A stretch of 64,000 nucleotides of DNA. It comes from Salvator merianae (lineage: Eukaryota; Chordata; Lepidosauria; Squamata; Teiidae). Position numbers and translations under genes: made by a program. The notes under the pieces were generated by a model, which saw nothing but the letters and a program-made list of their open reading frames with translations, ran no database searches and was not told the DNA's origin. Location: contig QVOM02000116.1 of the NCBI GenBank assembly GCA_003586115.2, positions 29,737,062-29,801,061 on the forward strand. The letters are read 5' to 3'. Below are positions 23,561-33,945 of this stretch, piece by piece (position 1 is the first letter of the stretch; every line of letters starts with the position of its first letter).

Positions 23561-25310
23561 AGGCTTGGCTGGGAGCAGTTGGTTCAGCCAGCTGTATCAG
23601 AAGCTCCTCTCCTCTCTTTCCCATTGAGCAGGCTGATTCTGCATCTCATCCCAAACCAGTAAATCTTCCTTTGATCTCATCCAAATAGGTTGGTTCAAAG
23701 GAAGATTTGCTGGCATGGTGTGAGCTTCCAATGAAGTCTACAAAGCATCACACAATAGGGAGACAAGCTCTGCTTACATACACCATGGCCCAGCCTTTTC
23801 ATTAGCAAAGGGCTTTTCCTATGAGGAGCATGAGGTGCCTCTGCTTACCTCGTTTAGGTGCCTATTGAAGACATTTCCATAGGATCTACACGTGCACATT
23901 ATCCCATGCCATGCAGGTCCAATCTTGGGCCCAATCGAACGATCTAGCCCAGGATCAGAGGAATGGCTGGTGTTCTGGCCCAAAGGTCATCCTTATTGCA
24001 GTAGCGCAGCCAAATTAGGAGGCTGGGAGCCAAAGTTCCCAGGCTCCATGGTTGCTGGCTGGGATTTCTTTTAGCTGAATACCCTCGTGAAATGATGCCA
24101 GGCTCCTTGCACTTGGTAGACTGGTCCGGTGGCCTGCCATAGTTTGTACTGGCATGTGGATGTCAAGTCCCTATTCCAGGACCTTCAACGTACCATCATT
24201 TCAAGCTCTTCTACAAATGCCTCATTGAAGTAAATGTGAACTTAATGGGGCATAATGCTTGCCATTCATTTACCTAGCAAGTTGGATGAAGTATCTAGTA
24301 TTGTTTGCTAGAATAAAGTTAATTGTGGTTTTTCTTGTTAGAGAAAATTGCTGTGAACAACACAGTTGAGGCCACCAAAGATGATTTATTTATTTATTTT
24401 AAAGGGAATGTTGCTTCACCCATAATTGTTGTCTTTGGAACAGATCAAATTACTTCGCATGGTTTAAACTATTATTCTTTATCTACAAGTAAGCATAATT
24501 ACAGGGAACAAACTTTTTTTTTTTTAAAAAAAAAGAACGATAGTGGTTTCTACATGGCTTTCTTCTCTCCAGAAAAAAAGATAGCGCGGTGGTAAAAAAA
24601 AAAATGAACCAAGCAACTGTTTCAGCAGAAAAACAGAATTCCAAATCATAGAGATTGTTTTATTTCTCCCTTTTTAAGGATCATGTTTCAAGCAAAGTGA
24701 AAATATGTTTATTTTAAAACTTAACAGGGTAGTTTACCTTGATTTGCAAAGTCTTTCTTGCATCTTCCAGACAAACAGAGGCTGTAAGACTGTAGCCAGT
24801 CTTCTTAAATCTCAGAGAGGTCAACAGGACTTGAACAGCCTTTGTACAGAACTTTGCTTTTACTGATTTATCTATACAAAAATCATTATGCCACAATTGA
24901 CTGGAAGCTGAAGTCACACAATCAACAAGATATTGAACATCAAAACAGTTCTTAGATTTTCATCCAAAATCTTAAGCACAAGTGGCATGGAAAATAAACT
25001 GTGAATCAGTAGATCCGGGTAGAGGTTCTGAGGTCAAATTAAAACCCAGACCATTTCAGTTGGTTTCAGTGGCTAACACATATATCTTAAACGCAATGAA
25101 ATTTTTTTCTCAAGAAAAACAGCTTTGTACCCTATTGGTTTTTTTCAATGGATGCCACAATTAATATAATCATACTTTCTATACTTTCTATCCCCCAAAT
25201 CAGCTGATGAATGCAGAATAACCTTGATAACCTGGACATTGATCACACTAGGACAATCACAAGCATCTAAGTACGAACCTGAGGCCTTAAAAGACAACAT
25301 GGATGTCTCC
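23561..25310. other. Unassigned DNA with a half MITE copy
   Basis: No gene recognised. At about 24119-24182 the sequence GACTGGTCCGGTGGCCTGCC to CCCTATTCCAGGA resembles the inner half of the 17691-17824 foldback element, in reverse orientation. A/T runs occur near 24510-24530 and 24594-24604. Confidence 0.35.
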
Positions 25311-25512
25311 TTCCCTCAACTGTCACCAAAAGAATTACCTTGCTAATAGGGAGCAGAGGAGAAAAATTAAGCTAGGAAGATCCTCTATCAACTCCCAGAG
25401 GTGGCCCTTTCTTCCCTCAACTGTCACCAGAAAAGCCACCTTGCTTGAGGGGAGTGGAGAAGAAAGACCAAACTGGGAGGATCATCCATCAGTGCCCAAC
25501 CATGGCCAAACC
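25311..25512. repeat. Two-copy tandem duplication, unit about 101 bp
   Basis: TTCCCTCAACTGTCACCA starts both units, at 25311 and 25412. Each continues with ACCTTGCT, GAGGAGAA/TGGAGAAGAA, AGGAAGATC/GGGAGGATC and ATCA in the same order and spacing. The copies have diverged by roughly one base in six, so the duplication is not recent. Confidence 0.75.
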
Positions 25513-26860
25513 TCATGCAGAGTGAAACTGTTTGCACAATAGTAATTTTAAGATGTTCAGTAGGGATCCATGTAGCAGACATTGCAGGAGTATATTTTTT
25601 TAACAAAAAGATCAGAGAGATCAAAGGCAAGGATCCACTCCTGGGTTCTGGCTCCTCATCTGCACATCTGTTGGTTTTGTAGCACAGATCTCCTCTGAAT
25701 ACAATTGTTTCCCATGTCGCCCTGAACCCAAAGGAATTCTAGCAAAATACAAGACGCAGGAACTTACAAACTGAGTACAAGCTGTTATTCATATCTTAAT
25801 ACAGATATGTAGGAGGTACAGTACTAAGTTTTTAAAGACAATGAAAACAGAGGTCACTGTTAATTCATTGTCACCAACTAATGTGAGGCATTGAGTGTAA
25901 TAAGAAGTTCCAAGCTGACATACGAATGCTTTGGAAGTCATGGGGCAGAGGAGGGAATCCCTGAATAAGGAAGAAATTACATCTCAAAATTGCATCTTGA
26001 CCTCTCCTTCAAGATCACAGGGGAAATTCAAGAGACAATGATAAAAACCACCAGTGATTAGCAGGGATTCTCAGAAGTCTCCAAACTAATTTGGGCAATG
26101 AATTAATTTAACAAATACCAGGTAGAAACAGTTTAATGAAGGTTATCCCTTCATTAATAATGGTGGTCACATTATTGAAAAAGATTACAGCCAAGGAAGG
26201 CCATTTGTTAATACATATTCAGCAACATACAAACCAGGAAGGTTTAACATTTGCACTTTGCAATGAATGGTGCTTACATGAATAAGTGTGCCTAGCAGCT
26301 CCCGGTTAGGGACCACAAATATTGTGTTTTTCAGTTAAACAGAAAAGTTCATACGCAATCAAATGATTCTACTATCATTTACATTGCACCTACAGCTCTG
26401 AAAGCAGACACTAGCTAAGCACTGTATAGTACTATAGTACTGCAGAGTACTATAATTAACTGTGCAATCCTAGAGGTCTATTGAAGAGGAAGTCCCACTG
26501 GGTTAAACGAAGTCTAATTTAAGGTAATGACGATGGCTTTGTAGCCCTGAATATTGCCTTACACTCTGGAATGCCACACATATTGGCAGTGAGACTGCAG
26601 TAGATTTGAACAAACCAAGTTGTGGTGCTATGTAGGACCCAAACAAGTTTTGCACCTAGGGAAGGCACAACGTGACCATCACCTGCCTATTTTAGGTTTC
26701 CTGTACTTCAGGACCCTGTACTGGCAGCATGTTCCAAAAGTCAGTGTGGAGCCTCAGGTACTGTTTACATTGCCTGCCCACCAAAAACTGCAGCTGGTTC
26801 ACAGATATCTGACGTGGGAGAATGGCATTATTATTGCAATACCTCCAGCATAAATAATCC
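25513..26860. other. Unassigned DNA
   Basis: No gene recognised. A small palindromic cluster (TATAGTACTATAGTACTGCA) lies at about 26425. Confidence 0.35.
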
Positions 26861-27178
26861 CTTAATTTCATCCTTGCTATCAGTACTGTTCCTAATCTCA
26901 CAGCTGGGCCTTCTCGGTGGTAGCACCTTTCCTTTGGAATGATCTCTCCTCTGATGTCCACGAGGCACCTACATTTACAACTTACAGGCACCTACCTTTT
27001 TACACAAGCATTCCCTGTGTGAAGGTTTGTTTCTGCCCTGGTCCACTCAGTTTTTAATGTGTTTTAACTGCTGTTTTTACTCTGTTTTTGCCCTTGTTTT
27101 GAATGCTTGGTAAACTGCTTTGAATTTTTTTTAATGAGAAGTGGTATAAAAACATCTTAAAAAAATAAATCTCTAACA
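26861..27178 (+). mobile_element. L2-like LINE 3' end
   Basis: The sequence has CTGGGCCTTCTCGGTGGTAG, GGAATGATCTCTCCTCTGAT, TGTTTTAACTGCTGTTTTTA and GTGGTATAAAAACATC before AAAAAATAAATC. This matches the layout of the 13890-15510 LINE tail (gcctttccagag, ctgctttgag, ggtatatcaat, aaataaat). Heavily 5'-truncated. Confidence 0.65.
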
Positions 27179-27289
27179 ATACCTTGGGCTTCAGGCAGTC
27201 AACACTTGCCTTAAAGTAATGGAACTGAATTCAGTGAACTTTGCCTAATAAACCTGCTCAGGGTTACACTAAAAACCACTAAGGGTTAT

Positions 27290-27506
27290 ACAAATTCATG
27301 GAGGAAGTGATGACTAGGTATCCAGGTTGGAGAAACAGGCAGGATGCCCCTAAAGACAATTTATAGGGAACTGAAAGCAGGTGAAGGTTTTGCCTTTGTC
27401 TTCTGCTTGAGAATACCCAGAAGCAATTGGTGGGCCACTGTGTGAGATAGGATTCTGGACTACATGGGCTGTGGCTTGGTCCAACAGGGCTCCTCTTATG
27501 TTCTTA
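27290..27506 (+). mobile_element. CR1/L3-like LINE 3' UTR
   Basis: It contains GACTAGGTATCCAGGTTGGA, GCCTTTGTCTTCTGCTTGAG, AATTGGTGGGCCACTGTGTG and the end CTCCTCTTATGTTCTTA, shared with the copies at 8570-8980 and 51480-52199. Only the 3' UTR is left. Confidence 0.8.
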
Positions 27507-27764
27507 ATTATGAAAGTTTTATTTTGTCATCATACATGGACCCCTCAAAATACACCTGAAAATGTAATCAGAATTAAAGATTAGAAAGTATTGGGATAAT
27601 GATGAATTAAAATCACTATAATATAGTAGAACAATCCATATTGCAAGTATAGCAAAACAATTGCTGTAATGGCTGAGTATGTTACTGCAGATGAAAGACA
27701 ATGGAAGGAGTTTTCACTGAGCTTTATATTTCACTTTTATGGGAAGGACATGATTACAAGAAAG

Positions 27765-27795
<31 letters not shown>

Positions 27796-27812
27796 CATCC
27801 ATCCATCCATCT
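27765..27812. repeat. Compound ATCT/ATCC microsatellite
   Basis: About nine ATCT units run directly into about four ATCC units. Confidence 0.95.
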
Positions 27813-28858
27813 GAGAAAAGTGACAAAAAGGAAAAAAACAAATATATCTTAGTAAAAAGACCTCCTAGCAGTTAGATTTATTGCACTGATACTTCAATAA
27901 TTATTTTTAAATTATTTTTAGTATATGAGTAAATGTATTCAAAGCTTTAGGGCTTCTTCTCTCTTTCTTCCCTTTCTCTACTGTACGTTCAATAAAGACA
28001 CCAATTGTATTTAAACTATGCAGTTCTTCTAGCATTTGAGACATTAAACTATGTCTCAAATGAAATGGACTTCTTAGGCCTTTAAATGAAATGCATCAAA
28101 ATGCCTAAAATGCTGTGTTTTCACAAAATGCTTTAAAAGGTAACCTTTTATCCTGTCTATTTGCATTTGTATTTAGGAGCTGGTAAATTTAAAGTTATCT
28201 TCATTCTAGTTTTACTTCTCTGTGACACCATTCTGCAAGAAATTCTGCTACTTGGCTGTCTTCTTGGGAAAATATATAAGTAGTTAATGACAAATGATAG
28301 AGAAAAAAATGCTGAAATATTAAGTATTTCAGGCAAGATGTCTGCTGAACTACTGTGAAAAGGCAGGGATTTTTCTCTTCTCTCGAAGAGTTGGAATATG
28401 TGTTTCTCCGCCCTCCCCCTGACTCCCTTTTATCTAATCAAATTATTACTGTGGACAACTTAGGTATTCCAAACGCAAACAATATGAATTGTTTAAATGC
28501 ATCTCAGAAAGAGGTCTGCTGCTGATTCAGAAAGCAGATTGAACAGTGTGAATTTTTTTATATGCTTGCACTAAAGGAATCAATATTACACAAAAGGACA
28601 GCTAATTGGTATTTTAAAGAAACAAACATTTGCAATGTATTTATATTTTGTTTCACAAGAATAAATCTAATACAGTCAATTGCATTCTTCAACTGCACAC
28701 TGCCTGTATTTTCCTCTAACGAACCGTCTGCTGCTAGGCTTAATTAATAGAAGGTTAGTTGTTTTTACAGTTTAATTGTGAAATGTTAAAAGTGCATACA
28801 GTAGTAATATGTTTTAAAAAATTTTAACATGACAAGGTATTTTTGTACAAAACCTCAA

Positions 28859-28864
28859 TTTATT
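28859..28864 (-). terminator. Candidate FZD1 poly(A) signal
   Basis: The plus strand reads TTTATT, giving AATAAA in the FZD1 sense direction, followed downstream by a GAGGTTTTGT stretch that could act as a GU-rich element. It would give a 3' UTR of about 1.8 kb. Other hexamers (near 29945 and 27877) are possible, so alternative polyadenylation cannot be excluded. Confidence 0.35.
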
Positions 28865-30207
28865 TCAAAGAAATTAAAAATATGTATTTTTATATATTTA
28901 TATATAAACTTCTATTCCTCTATAAATATAAATGATCTTGCAATAGAGAACAGAAATAATGCATACCAAATTCACATAGCTATGCATTTTAGGGTATGTT
29001 AAGTCATAGATATTTTTTATATAGGTGCTTATATAAAAAGTTTGAAACAATACAATCAGAAGAGCAGCAAGTACCATACAAAGGATTAAATATTAAAATG
29101 TGTTGCCAGTTAAATTTGACACATCTTGTAAACCTTTGAAGGAAATATGAGCCATAACATTTTAGAGGGTGCAGAAACCAATCATGCAAACTCCCTTAGC
29201 TTTACATATAAATTGATATAATGAAACACCCAGCTTAGGGTCTCACATCCTTTCAGTCAGATGAAATTTCTCCCTCCTAGGGATCTAAACTCATCAGGCC
29301 TTTCAGTCAACAGTTAACAAGAAGGGATTAAAACTCGTAAATTATAAAGGTAAGCAGAAATGAAATGTATTAGAACAGCAATCTGAGTAATCTAAGCTGA
29401 TAAGAGCTTTTAGTAAGTTTTTATTTTCCCCCTTTTGTGTAGCCATACTGAGTTTATAAATTCAAGCTCAACAGTTCTCACTCAGCCAATTAAGTAGAAA
29501 AAAAAAAACTCTACCAAAGAGCCAAACTGATTAAAAATGGAGTTACAGTCCCAGGCAAAATATGCAGCAAGTCCTCTTTTGCCATTACATAACGACAGTT
29601 AAAAACCATGGATTTTCTAAAGAAGGCAGGAGTTACCTCCTGGTTCGGAGTTCAGGAAGTGGCAAAGTTAGGAGAAAAGTTATGTATTTTAAACAAAACA
29701 CCATCAGATAGCAGTTCAGGGCAGCTGATGAGAAAGTTTCACTCCCAACCACCGCACTTCATACTTAAAGCACAGGACACCTTTAGGCAAAGGTTACGAA
29801 ACTCTCTCAGCAATAGTTTGGGGGGCTGATAGAAAGTTTTCTTAGCAAAAGGCTGGGTAAGCAGTTGAGTAATTACTACACACAATCCTTTGCTCCAACT
29901 CCTCCCATAGTCAAACTGGAACAGGTAAAACTGCTTGCTTCTTTATTCCTCCAGGTCATACATCAAGCAAAAATAGGGGTTAGATTTCACCACTCCCAGT
30001 TGGAATTTGCTATGTAGCCCAGACTGAATATGCCACCACCTCTGCTTTCTACCAAGACAACTTTTCCGAAACCACCTTCCTACTGACATCACTAGTCTTC
30101 TAATCCTGGGCTAGGCGACTGGACAGACAACCAGGGAAACAGGGAGGAGTGCTGGGTTTCTTCTGGGTTCCTGATTTTCACCTTACGCTAAAATAAATTG
30201 CAGGGTA

Positions 30208-30274
30208 AGACCCTTTCCACACTGGGCCTTATTACAGGATATATCCTGCAATAAGACCCTGTGCAGAAAGGACC
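30208..30274. mobile_element. 67-bp near-perfect foldback MITE in the FZD1 3' UTR
   Basis: The left arm begins AGACCCTTTCCACACTGGGC and runs to the centre at about 30240-30241. The right arm is its near-perfect reverse complement, ending CCCTGTGCAGAAAGGACC. Termini match the 17691-17824 element, so this is a minimal member of that family. If transcribed as part of the FZD1 3' UTR it would form one long hairpin of about 30 pairs with almost no loop. Confidence 0.7.
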
Positions 30275-30636
30275 TAAGTTTTGCTCTTCTTTTCTTGAAA
30301 TAATAAAAAAGTGTGGGTGAAGCCTGAAAAGAGGTTTAAAAAGTTCAAAATAATTACAAAAGTGGGAACTTTGCTGTTTAAATACAAATATACTTACAAA
30401 ATCTTACAGAAGCTATATACAAGTACCTCAGAGCCACAGTCTCAACTTTATATTAAAATTTAGTCCTGCAGAAGGCAGGAAAGAAGAATTTGGTCTTTCC
30501 CAAATCTCTGGAGATTCCATTTCCTCTGGTCTGGAAGGAAATGTCCCTGTCCACAAAAACTCCGAAGGTGGGTGATGTGTGGACAGACGCCTTCTTCCTC
30601 CAATACAGACAGCTATCCCTAACAAATGGGTCAACT

Positions 30637-32451
30637 TCACACTGTAGTTTCCCCATGCTTGCTGTTGGTGAGTCTGCTGTAGAACTTCCTCCAGGAATTA
30701 AGGGTTTTTCCTGACCAGATCCAGAAGCCCGAAGTGATGCCTACAATTAAAGTCATGAGATACTTGATCATGAATACGGTGAAGTCCGGGCTCATGGGTG
30801 GATGATGGTGGTTACTGGGGCAAGGGATGGCGTAGCTCTTACAGCTCTGAGCAAACCAACTCCTCTCCCACTGTTCCCTAAAAGCTTGCTCATAAAAATA
30901 GCAGGCAATCACTATGGTGGCGGGCACTGTGTAGAGAACGCTAAAGATGCCAATTCTCACCATCAGTTTTTCCAGCTTTTCAGTCTTGGTGCCATCATGT
31001 TTCATGATGGTCCTAATTCTGAACAGCGACACAAATCCAGCCAGTAGGAAAGAAGTGCCAATGAATAAGTAAACAAATAAAGGTGCCAACACAAAGCCCC
31101 GCAAGGCGTCCACGTTGTTGATGCCCACAAAGCAGACACCACTGAGTACATCCCCATCCACCTGCCCCAGGGCCAAGATGGTGATGGTTTTGATGGCTGG
31201 CACAGCCCAAGCAGCCAGGTGGAAGTATTGTGAGTTGGCCTCAATGGCTTCGTGGCCCCACTTCATGCCAGCTGCTAGGAACCAAGTGAGGGAAAGGATC
31301 ACCCACCAGATAGAACTGGCCATGCCAAAGAAATACAGCATCATGAAGAGGATGGTACAGCCTTCCCGCTTGGTGCCTTGCGCCACAGTCCGGGAGCCAT
31401 CATCCGAGAAGCGTTCGTTGCAGACCACCTTCTCCTCCAGCAGAAACCCCGCTATGTAGGCCACAGCCACTGCCGTGTAGCAACCTGACAGGAAGATGAT
31501 GGGCCTCTCCGGGTAGCTGAAGCGCTTCATGTCCACCAGGTAGGTGAGCACGGTGAAGAGAGTGGAGGCACAACACAAGACAGACCAGATGCCAATCCAG
31601 GTTCGTGAGAAGCGCAGCTCCTCCTGCCCAAAGTACATGAGACCATAGGGGCGCCCCGGTTCACAGGGCGCCCCGCAATCCTTCTCCCCCAGGAAGCGAT
31701 AGTTGAGGTAGGAGGGCACTTTGAGCACCCTGGGGCAGGTGAACCTTCCCGCCCGGTCCGCCAGGTGGCTCCCTCCGCCGCCGCCTCCTGCCCCGCCGGG
31801 TCGCAGCTGGCCCCCCGGGTTGCTAGTCCAGAACTCGGGGCCGAGGGAGGGCGTGGGCGTGGCGCGCTCCGAGGTATTCTGGCCCACGCAAAGCTCGCCG
31901 GCGCCGTGCACGGGGAACTTCTCGCAGCGCAGCGCATCGGGCCACTGGAAGCCGAACTTGTTCATGAGCGCCTCGCAGCCTTGGCGCGCCCGTTCACAGA
32001 GGGAGCGGCAGGGAGGCAGCGCCTGCTCCAGCACGGTGCACACCGGCGCGTACATGGAGCATAGGAAGAACTTGAGCTCGGCCGAGCACTGCACCTTGAC
32101 CAGCGGGTAGAACTGGTGCACCTCCAGGCCCGCGTCCTCCTGGTTCGTGTGGCCCAGCAAGTTGGGCATGATGGTCTGGTTGTAGGCGATGTCAGTGCAC
32201 AGCGGGATGGTGATGGGCTGGCAGTAGCCGTGGTCCGGCACCGAGATGCCCCGCTCGCCGTTGTACTGCGGCGGGGGCGGCGGCGGGGGCTGCGGCGGCG
32301 GCTGCTGTGCCTCGCCTGGCGCCTCCGTCCACAACAGCAATAGCAACCCGACCAGCAGCAGCCGCCGCCGGTCAGAAAGCACGCTGCCGCCTCCGACCGC
32401 AGCCGACGGCTCCACGCCGCTGCAAACTTGCCGGCTCCACTTCTCAGCCAT
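30637..32451 (-). CDS. FZD1: Frizzled-1, Wnt receptor, single-exon gene
   Basis: Seven-pass plasma-membrane receptor for Wnt ligands that signals through Dishevelled. The 604-residue protein has a signal peptide core at about 30-48, a proline/glutamine run at 49-62, and a Frizzled cysteine-rich domain with ten cysteines (C77, 85, 122, 131, 138, 148, 152, 159, 176, 188). A Gly-rich linker lies at 213-227. Seven membrane segments sit at about 285-305, 317-337, 367-389, 408-428, 453-476, 498-519 and 556-579. The Dishevelled-binding KTLNSW motif is at 582-587 and the PDZ ligand ETTV ends the protein. N-glycosylation sequons are N91 and N192. [19 protein letters not shown] and the ETTV end point to FZD1 rather than FZD7 (ETAV) or FZD2. 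The start has a strong context (A at -3, G at +4). Human FZD1, recalled as 647 residues, is longer mainly in the N-terminus and linkers. No frameshift or missing key residue. Confidence 0.97.
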   Translation of the reverse strand: MAEKWSRQVCSGVEPSAAVGGGSVLSDRRRLLLVGLLLLLWTEAPGEAQQPPPQPPPPPPPQYNGERGISVPDHGYCQPITIPLCTDIAYNQTIMPNLLGHTNQEDAGLEVHQFYPLVKVQCSAELKFFLCSMYAPVCTVLEQALPPCRSLCERARQGCEALMNKFGFQWPDALRCEKFPVHGAGELCVGQNTSERATPTPSLGPEFWTSNPGGQLRPGGAGGGGGGSHLADRAGRFTCPRVLKVPSYLNYRFLGEKDCGAPCEPGRPYGLMYFGQEELRFSRTWIGIWSVLCCASTLFTVLTYLVDMKRFSYPERPIIFLSGCYTAVAVAYIAGFLLEEKVVCNERFSDDGSRTVAQGTKREGCTILFMMLYFFGMASSIWWVILSLTWFLAAGMKWGHEAIEANSQYFHLAAWAVPAIKTITILALGQVDGDVLSGVCFVGINNVDALRGFVLAPLFVYLFIGTSFLLAGFVSLFRIRTIMKHDGTKTEKLEKLMVRIGIFSVLYTVPATIVIACYFYEQAFREQWERSWFAQSCKSYAIPCPSNHHHPPMSPDFTVFMIKYLMTLIVGITSGFWIWSGKTLNSWRKFYSRLTNSKHGETTV

Positions 32452-32481
32452 ACTTCGCAGGCTCTTCCCGCCGCCGCCTCC

Positions 32482-32547
32482 CTAGCCAGGCTGCTGCTCG
32501 ATGCCTTTGCCCTGCTCTCCTCCTGGTAGCTCAAACTTGAGACTCAT
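32482..32547 (-). CDS. Short upstream ORF in the FZD1 5' leader
   Basis: An ATG at 32545-32547 on the minus strand opens a 21-codon frame (starts MSLKFELPGG) that ends in TAG at 32482-32484. This is 30 nt before the FZD1 start and in the same frame, so the stop prevents N-terminal extension of the receptor. Whether the ATG is inside the mRNA depends on the transcription start. It could reduce FZD1 translation, but the peptide itself resembles nothing known to me. Confidence 0.45.
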   Translation of the reverse strand: MSLKFELPGGEQGKGIEQQPG

Positions 32548-32682
32548 GAAGCAGCCGGAGAGAGGAGGAGGGCGGCGGGATGGAGCCACGCCAGCAGCAC
32601 GTCCCGCAGCTGCCAGCGCGCTCTCGCGTCTGGAGCCCGCCGGGCACAGCAGCAGCGCCGCAGCTCCAGTTGCTCCCCCTGC

Positions 32683-32703
32683 GCTGCTGCTGCTGCTGCT
32701 GCC
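32683..32703 (-). repeat. CAG/CTG triplet run in the FZD1 upstream region
   Basis: About six CTG units on the plus strand, which read as CAG on the FZD1 sense strand. It is short and lies in the CpG island. Confidence 0.7.
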
Positions 32704-32986
32704 GGCGCTGCCACCGTCTCTCTTTCCTCCGCCACCGCTGCCGCCTGACCATTTGTGGCAAAAAAATCCTCCAAGCCCGGCAGCTCTCTCTCGAGCCGGT
32801 TTCCAGGCGCCCCGCAGTCTACCTTTCACCAGAAGGGAGGAGCCTTGAAACCGACGCCGCCTAAGTTTTGCCTGCGTCAGGGACCGTCGCTCAACATCGC
32901 TTCCCGCTTCCAAGCGCAGGTGTCGTCGACTCGGCGGGCGGAGCGGAGGGGGCGTCCCATAAGCGCTTCCTCCTTTCTCTCCTCCT

Positions 32987-33016
32987 CCCTTCCCCTCCCC
33001 CCCTCGCCCTCTCCCC
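32987..33016 (-). promoter_or_regulatory. G-quadruplex-type motif upstream of FZD1
   Basis: On the plus strand, C-runs of 3, 4, 7, 3 and 4 are separated by loops TT, T, TCG and TCT. The FZD1 sense strand therefore carries five G-runs with loops of 1-3 nt, which fits a stable G-quadruplex. It lies inside a longer polypurine (sense) tract at about 32966-33020, about 540-565 nt upstream of the FZD1 start codon. Confidence 0.65.
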
Positions 33017-33120
33017 ACTTCTCCAGGACGCAAGGGGAGAGCGACGGAGGAAGGAGGCCGTGGATGGGTATTAAAGGAAAGAAAAAAACGGGGGCGGCGG
33101 GGGGAACCATATGCCGTGAG

Positions 33121-33721
33121 CTGCTAGTGAATAGGCAAGAACAGACAACCGCTTTCCATTTTTGCGCTTCCAGATTCGGTGCTCCACGTTAAAAAACAAA
33201 AGCAAAACAAACACACAAACCGAAAGAGGACAAGAAGCGACTAGAAGCCCAGAACACATGTTTGCGATTTAGAAGTTTCGAATTTTCAGGAAGGGAGAGG
33301 CGAGCCGGGGAGAGAAGAGCTTGTTTCCTGAATAGTTTTCAGTCAAAATAATAATAATAATCTGAAAATGCCTCTGTTGATTATAACCTGGTGCAGGGAA
33401 AGCCCTTCGGGGCAGCAGTATTTTGGAACTTGCCGTACAAAAGCCTTCTCCTCCTGGCCTTTCTTTAACGACTTGGAAAATTGGAAATGCTTTTCAAAAC
33501 AAGAAAAAAGCTTTTTAAGTTCTATGCTAGTATTCTCTCTCTCCTCGCCCCCCCCCCCAATTTACAAAATGTATTATTGGAATGACTGGTGTGGGACTGA
33601 GAGATACAATGTCAGAAGATGCTGGAAGGCAAACAGTAAACTCAGAAGCAACTTTTAGGGCTCAAAATGCTGGGCACACGTATGAACTATTGAACAAGAA
33701 GCAGTTCTGAATGATACTGTA
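33121..33721. other. FZD1 upstream flank
   Basis: Base composition falls from the CpG island to AT-rich DNA. It contains an AAT/AATAAT run at about 33347-33362 and a C10 run near 33548-33559. No gene recognised. Confidence 0.4.
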
Positions 33722-33945
33722 TGGGCTAGGTCACACTTAAGTTTTAATCCAGCTTCAGTCCACTTTTGGATTGAAAGAACACATCAGCAAAATGCCTAAT
33801 CATTTTCTTTCCACATTACGTAACCCAAAGGTGGATTTTCTGAGTTAGATAATGCTGAAGGAAAACATCTTATTACTTCATTGATGTGTTCTCTCAGTCT
33901 GAAAGTGGACCAAAGCTGGATTAAAACTTAGGTGTGACTGTGCCC
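33722..33945. mobile_element. 220-bp palindromic MITE, copy C
   Basis: The left end reads GTCACACTTAAGTTTTAATC and the right end GGATTAAAACTTAGGTGTGA. The inner arms are well kept: CTTTCCACATTACGTAACCC faces GAGTTAGATAATGC, and AAGAACACATCAG faces TTGATGTGTTCTCTC. It lies about 1.3 kb upstream of the FZD1 start codon, the copy nearest to the gene. Confidence 0.8.

Larger units (their letters stand above)
27813..30636 (-). other. FZD1: FZD1 3' UTR and immediate downstream DNA (extent inferred)
   Basis: This AT-rich stretch follows the FZD1 stop codon on the minus strand. It has almost no recognisable repeats except the foldback at 30208-30274, in contrast to the DNA beyond 27.5 kb. FZD1 transcripts in mammals have a long 3' UTR of several kilobases, so a 3' UTR ending at about 28.8 kb or lower is reasonable. 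Minus-strand AATAAA hexamers occur at several places; 28859-28864 is a good candidate. The true end cannot be fixed without RNA data. Confidence 0.5.
31600..33120. promoter_or_regulatory. FZD1: CpG island covering the FZD1 5' half and promoter
   Basis: GC content and CpG density rise sharply here relative to the AT-rich flanks. The island covers the N-terminal and cysteine-rich-domain coding region, the 5' leader and sequence upstream. GC-box-like words include GGGGGCGGCGG at about 33090-33100 and AGGGGGCGTCC near 32947. No clear TATA box is seen in the sense direction, as expected of a CpG-island promoter. The exact transcription start cannot be placed. Confidence 0.8.

Noticed and set aside
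31527..32110. Several long plus- and minus-strand frames across the FZD1 coding region
   Set aside because: They are shadow frames of a GC-rich gene with no domain of their own.
30637..32451. Assignment to FZD7 or FZD2 instead of FZD1
   Set aside because: The [19 protein letters not shown] start of the cysteine-rich domain and the ETTV C-terminus fit FZD1; FZD7 ends ETAV and has a different sequence before its cysteine-rich domain.
31962..32534. 190-codon minus-strand frame overlapping the FZD1 5' end
   Set aside because: It begins with TTG rather than ATG and is an out-of-frame reading of the GC-rich FZD1 coding sequence, giving low-complexity Arg/Ser/Ala-rich protein.
32482..33033. 183-codon minus-strand frame upstream of FZD1
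   Set aside because: Its listed start is TTG. The long open stretch reflects lack of stops in CpG-island DNA. Only the ATG-initiated last 21 codons are kept, as a candidate uORF.
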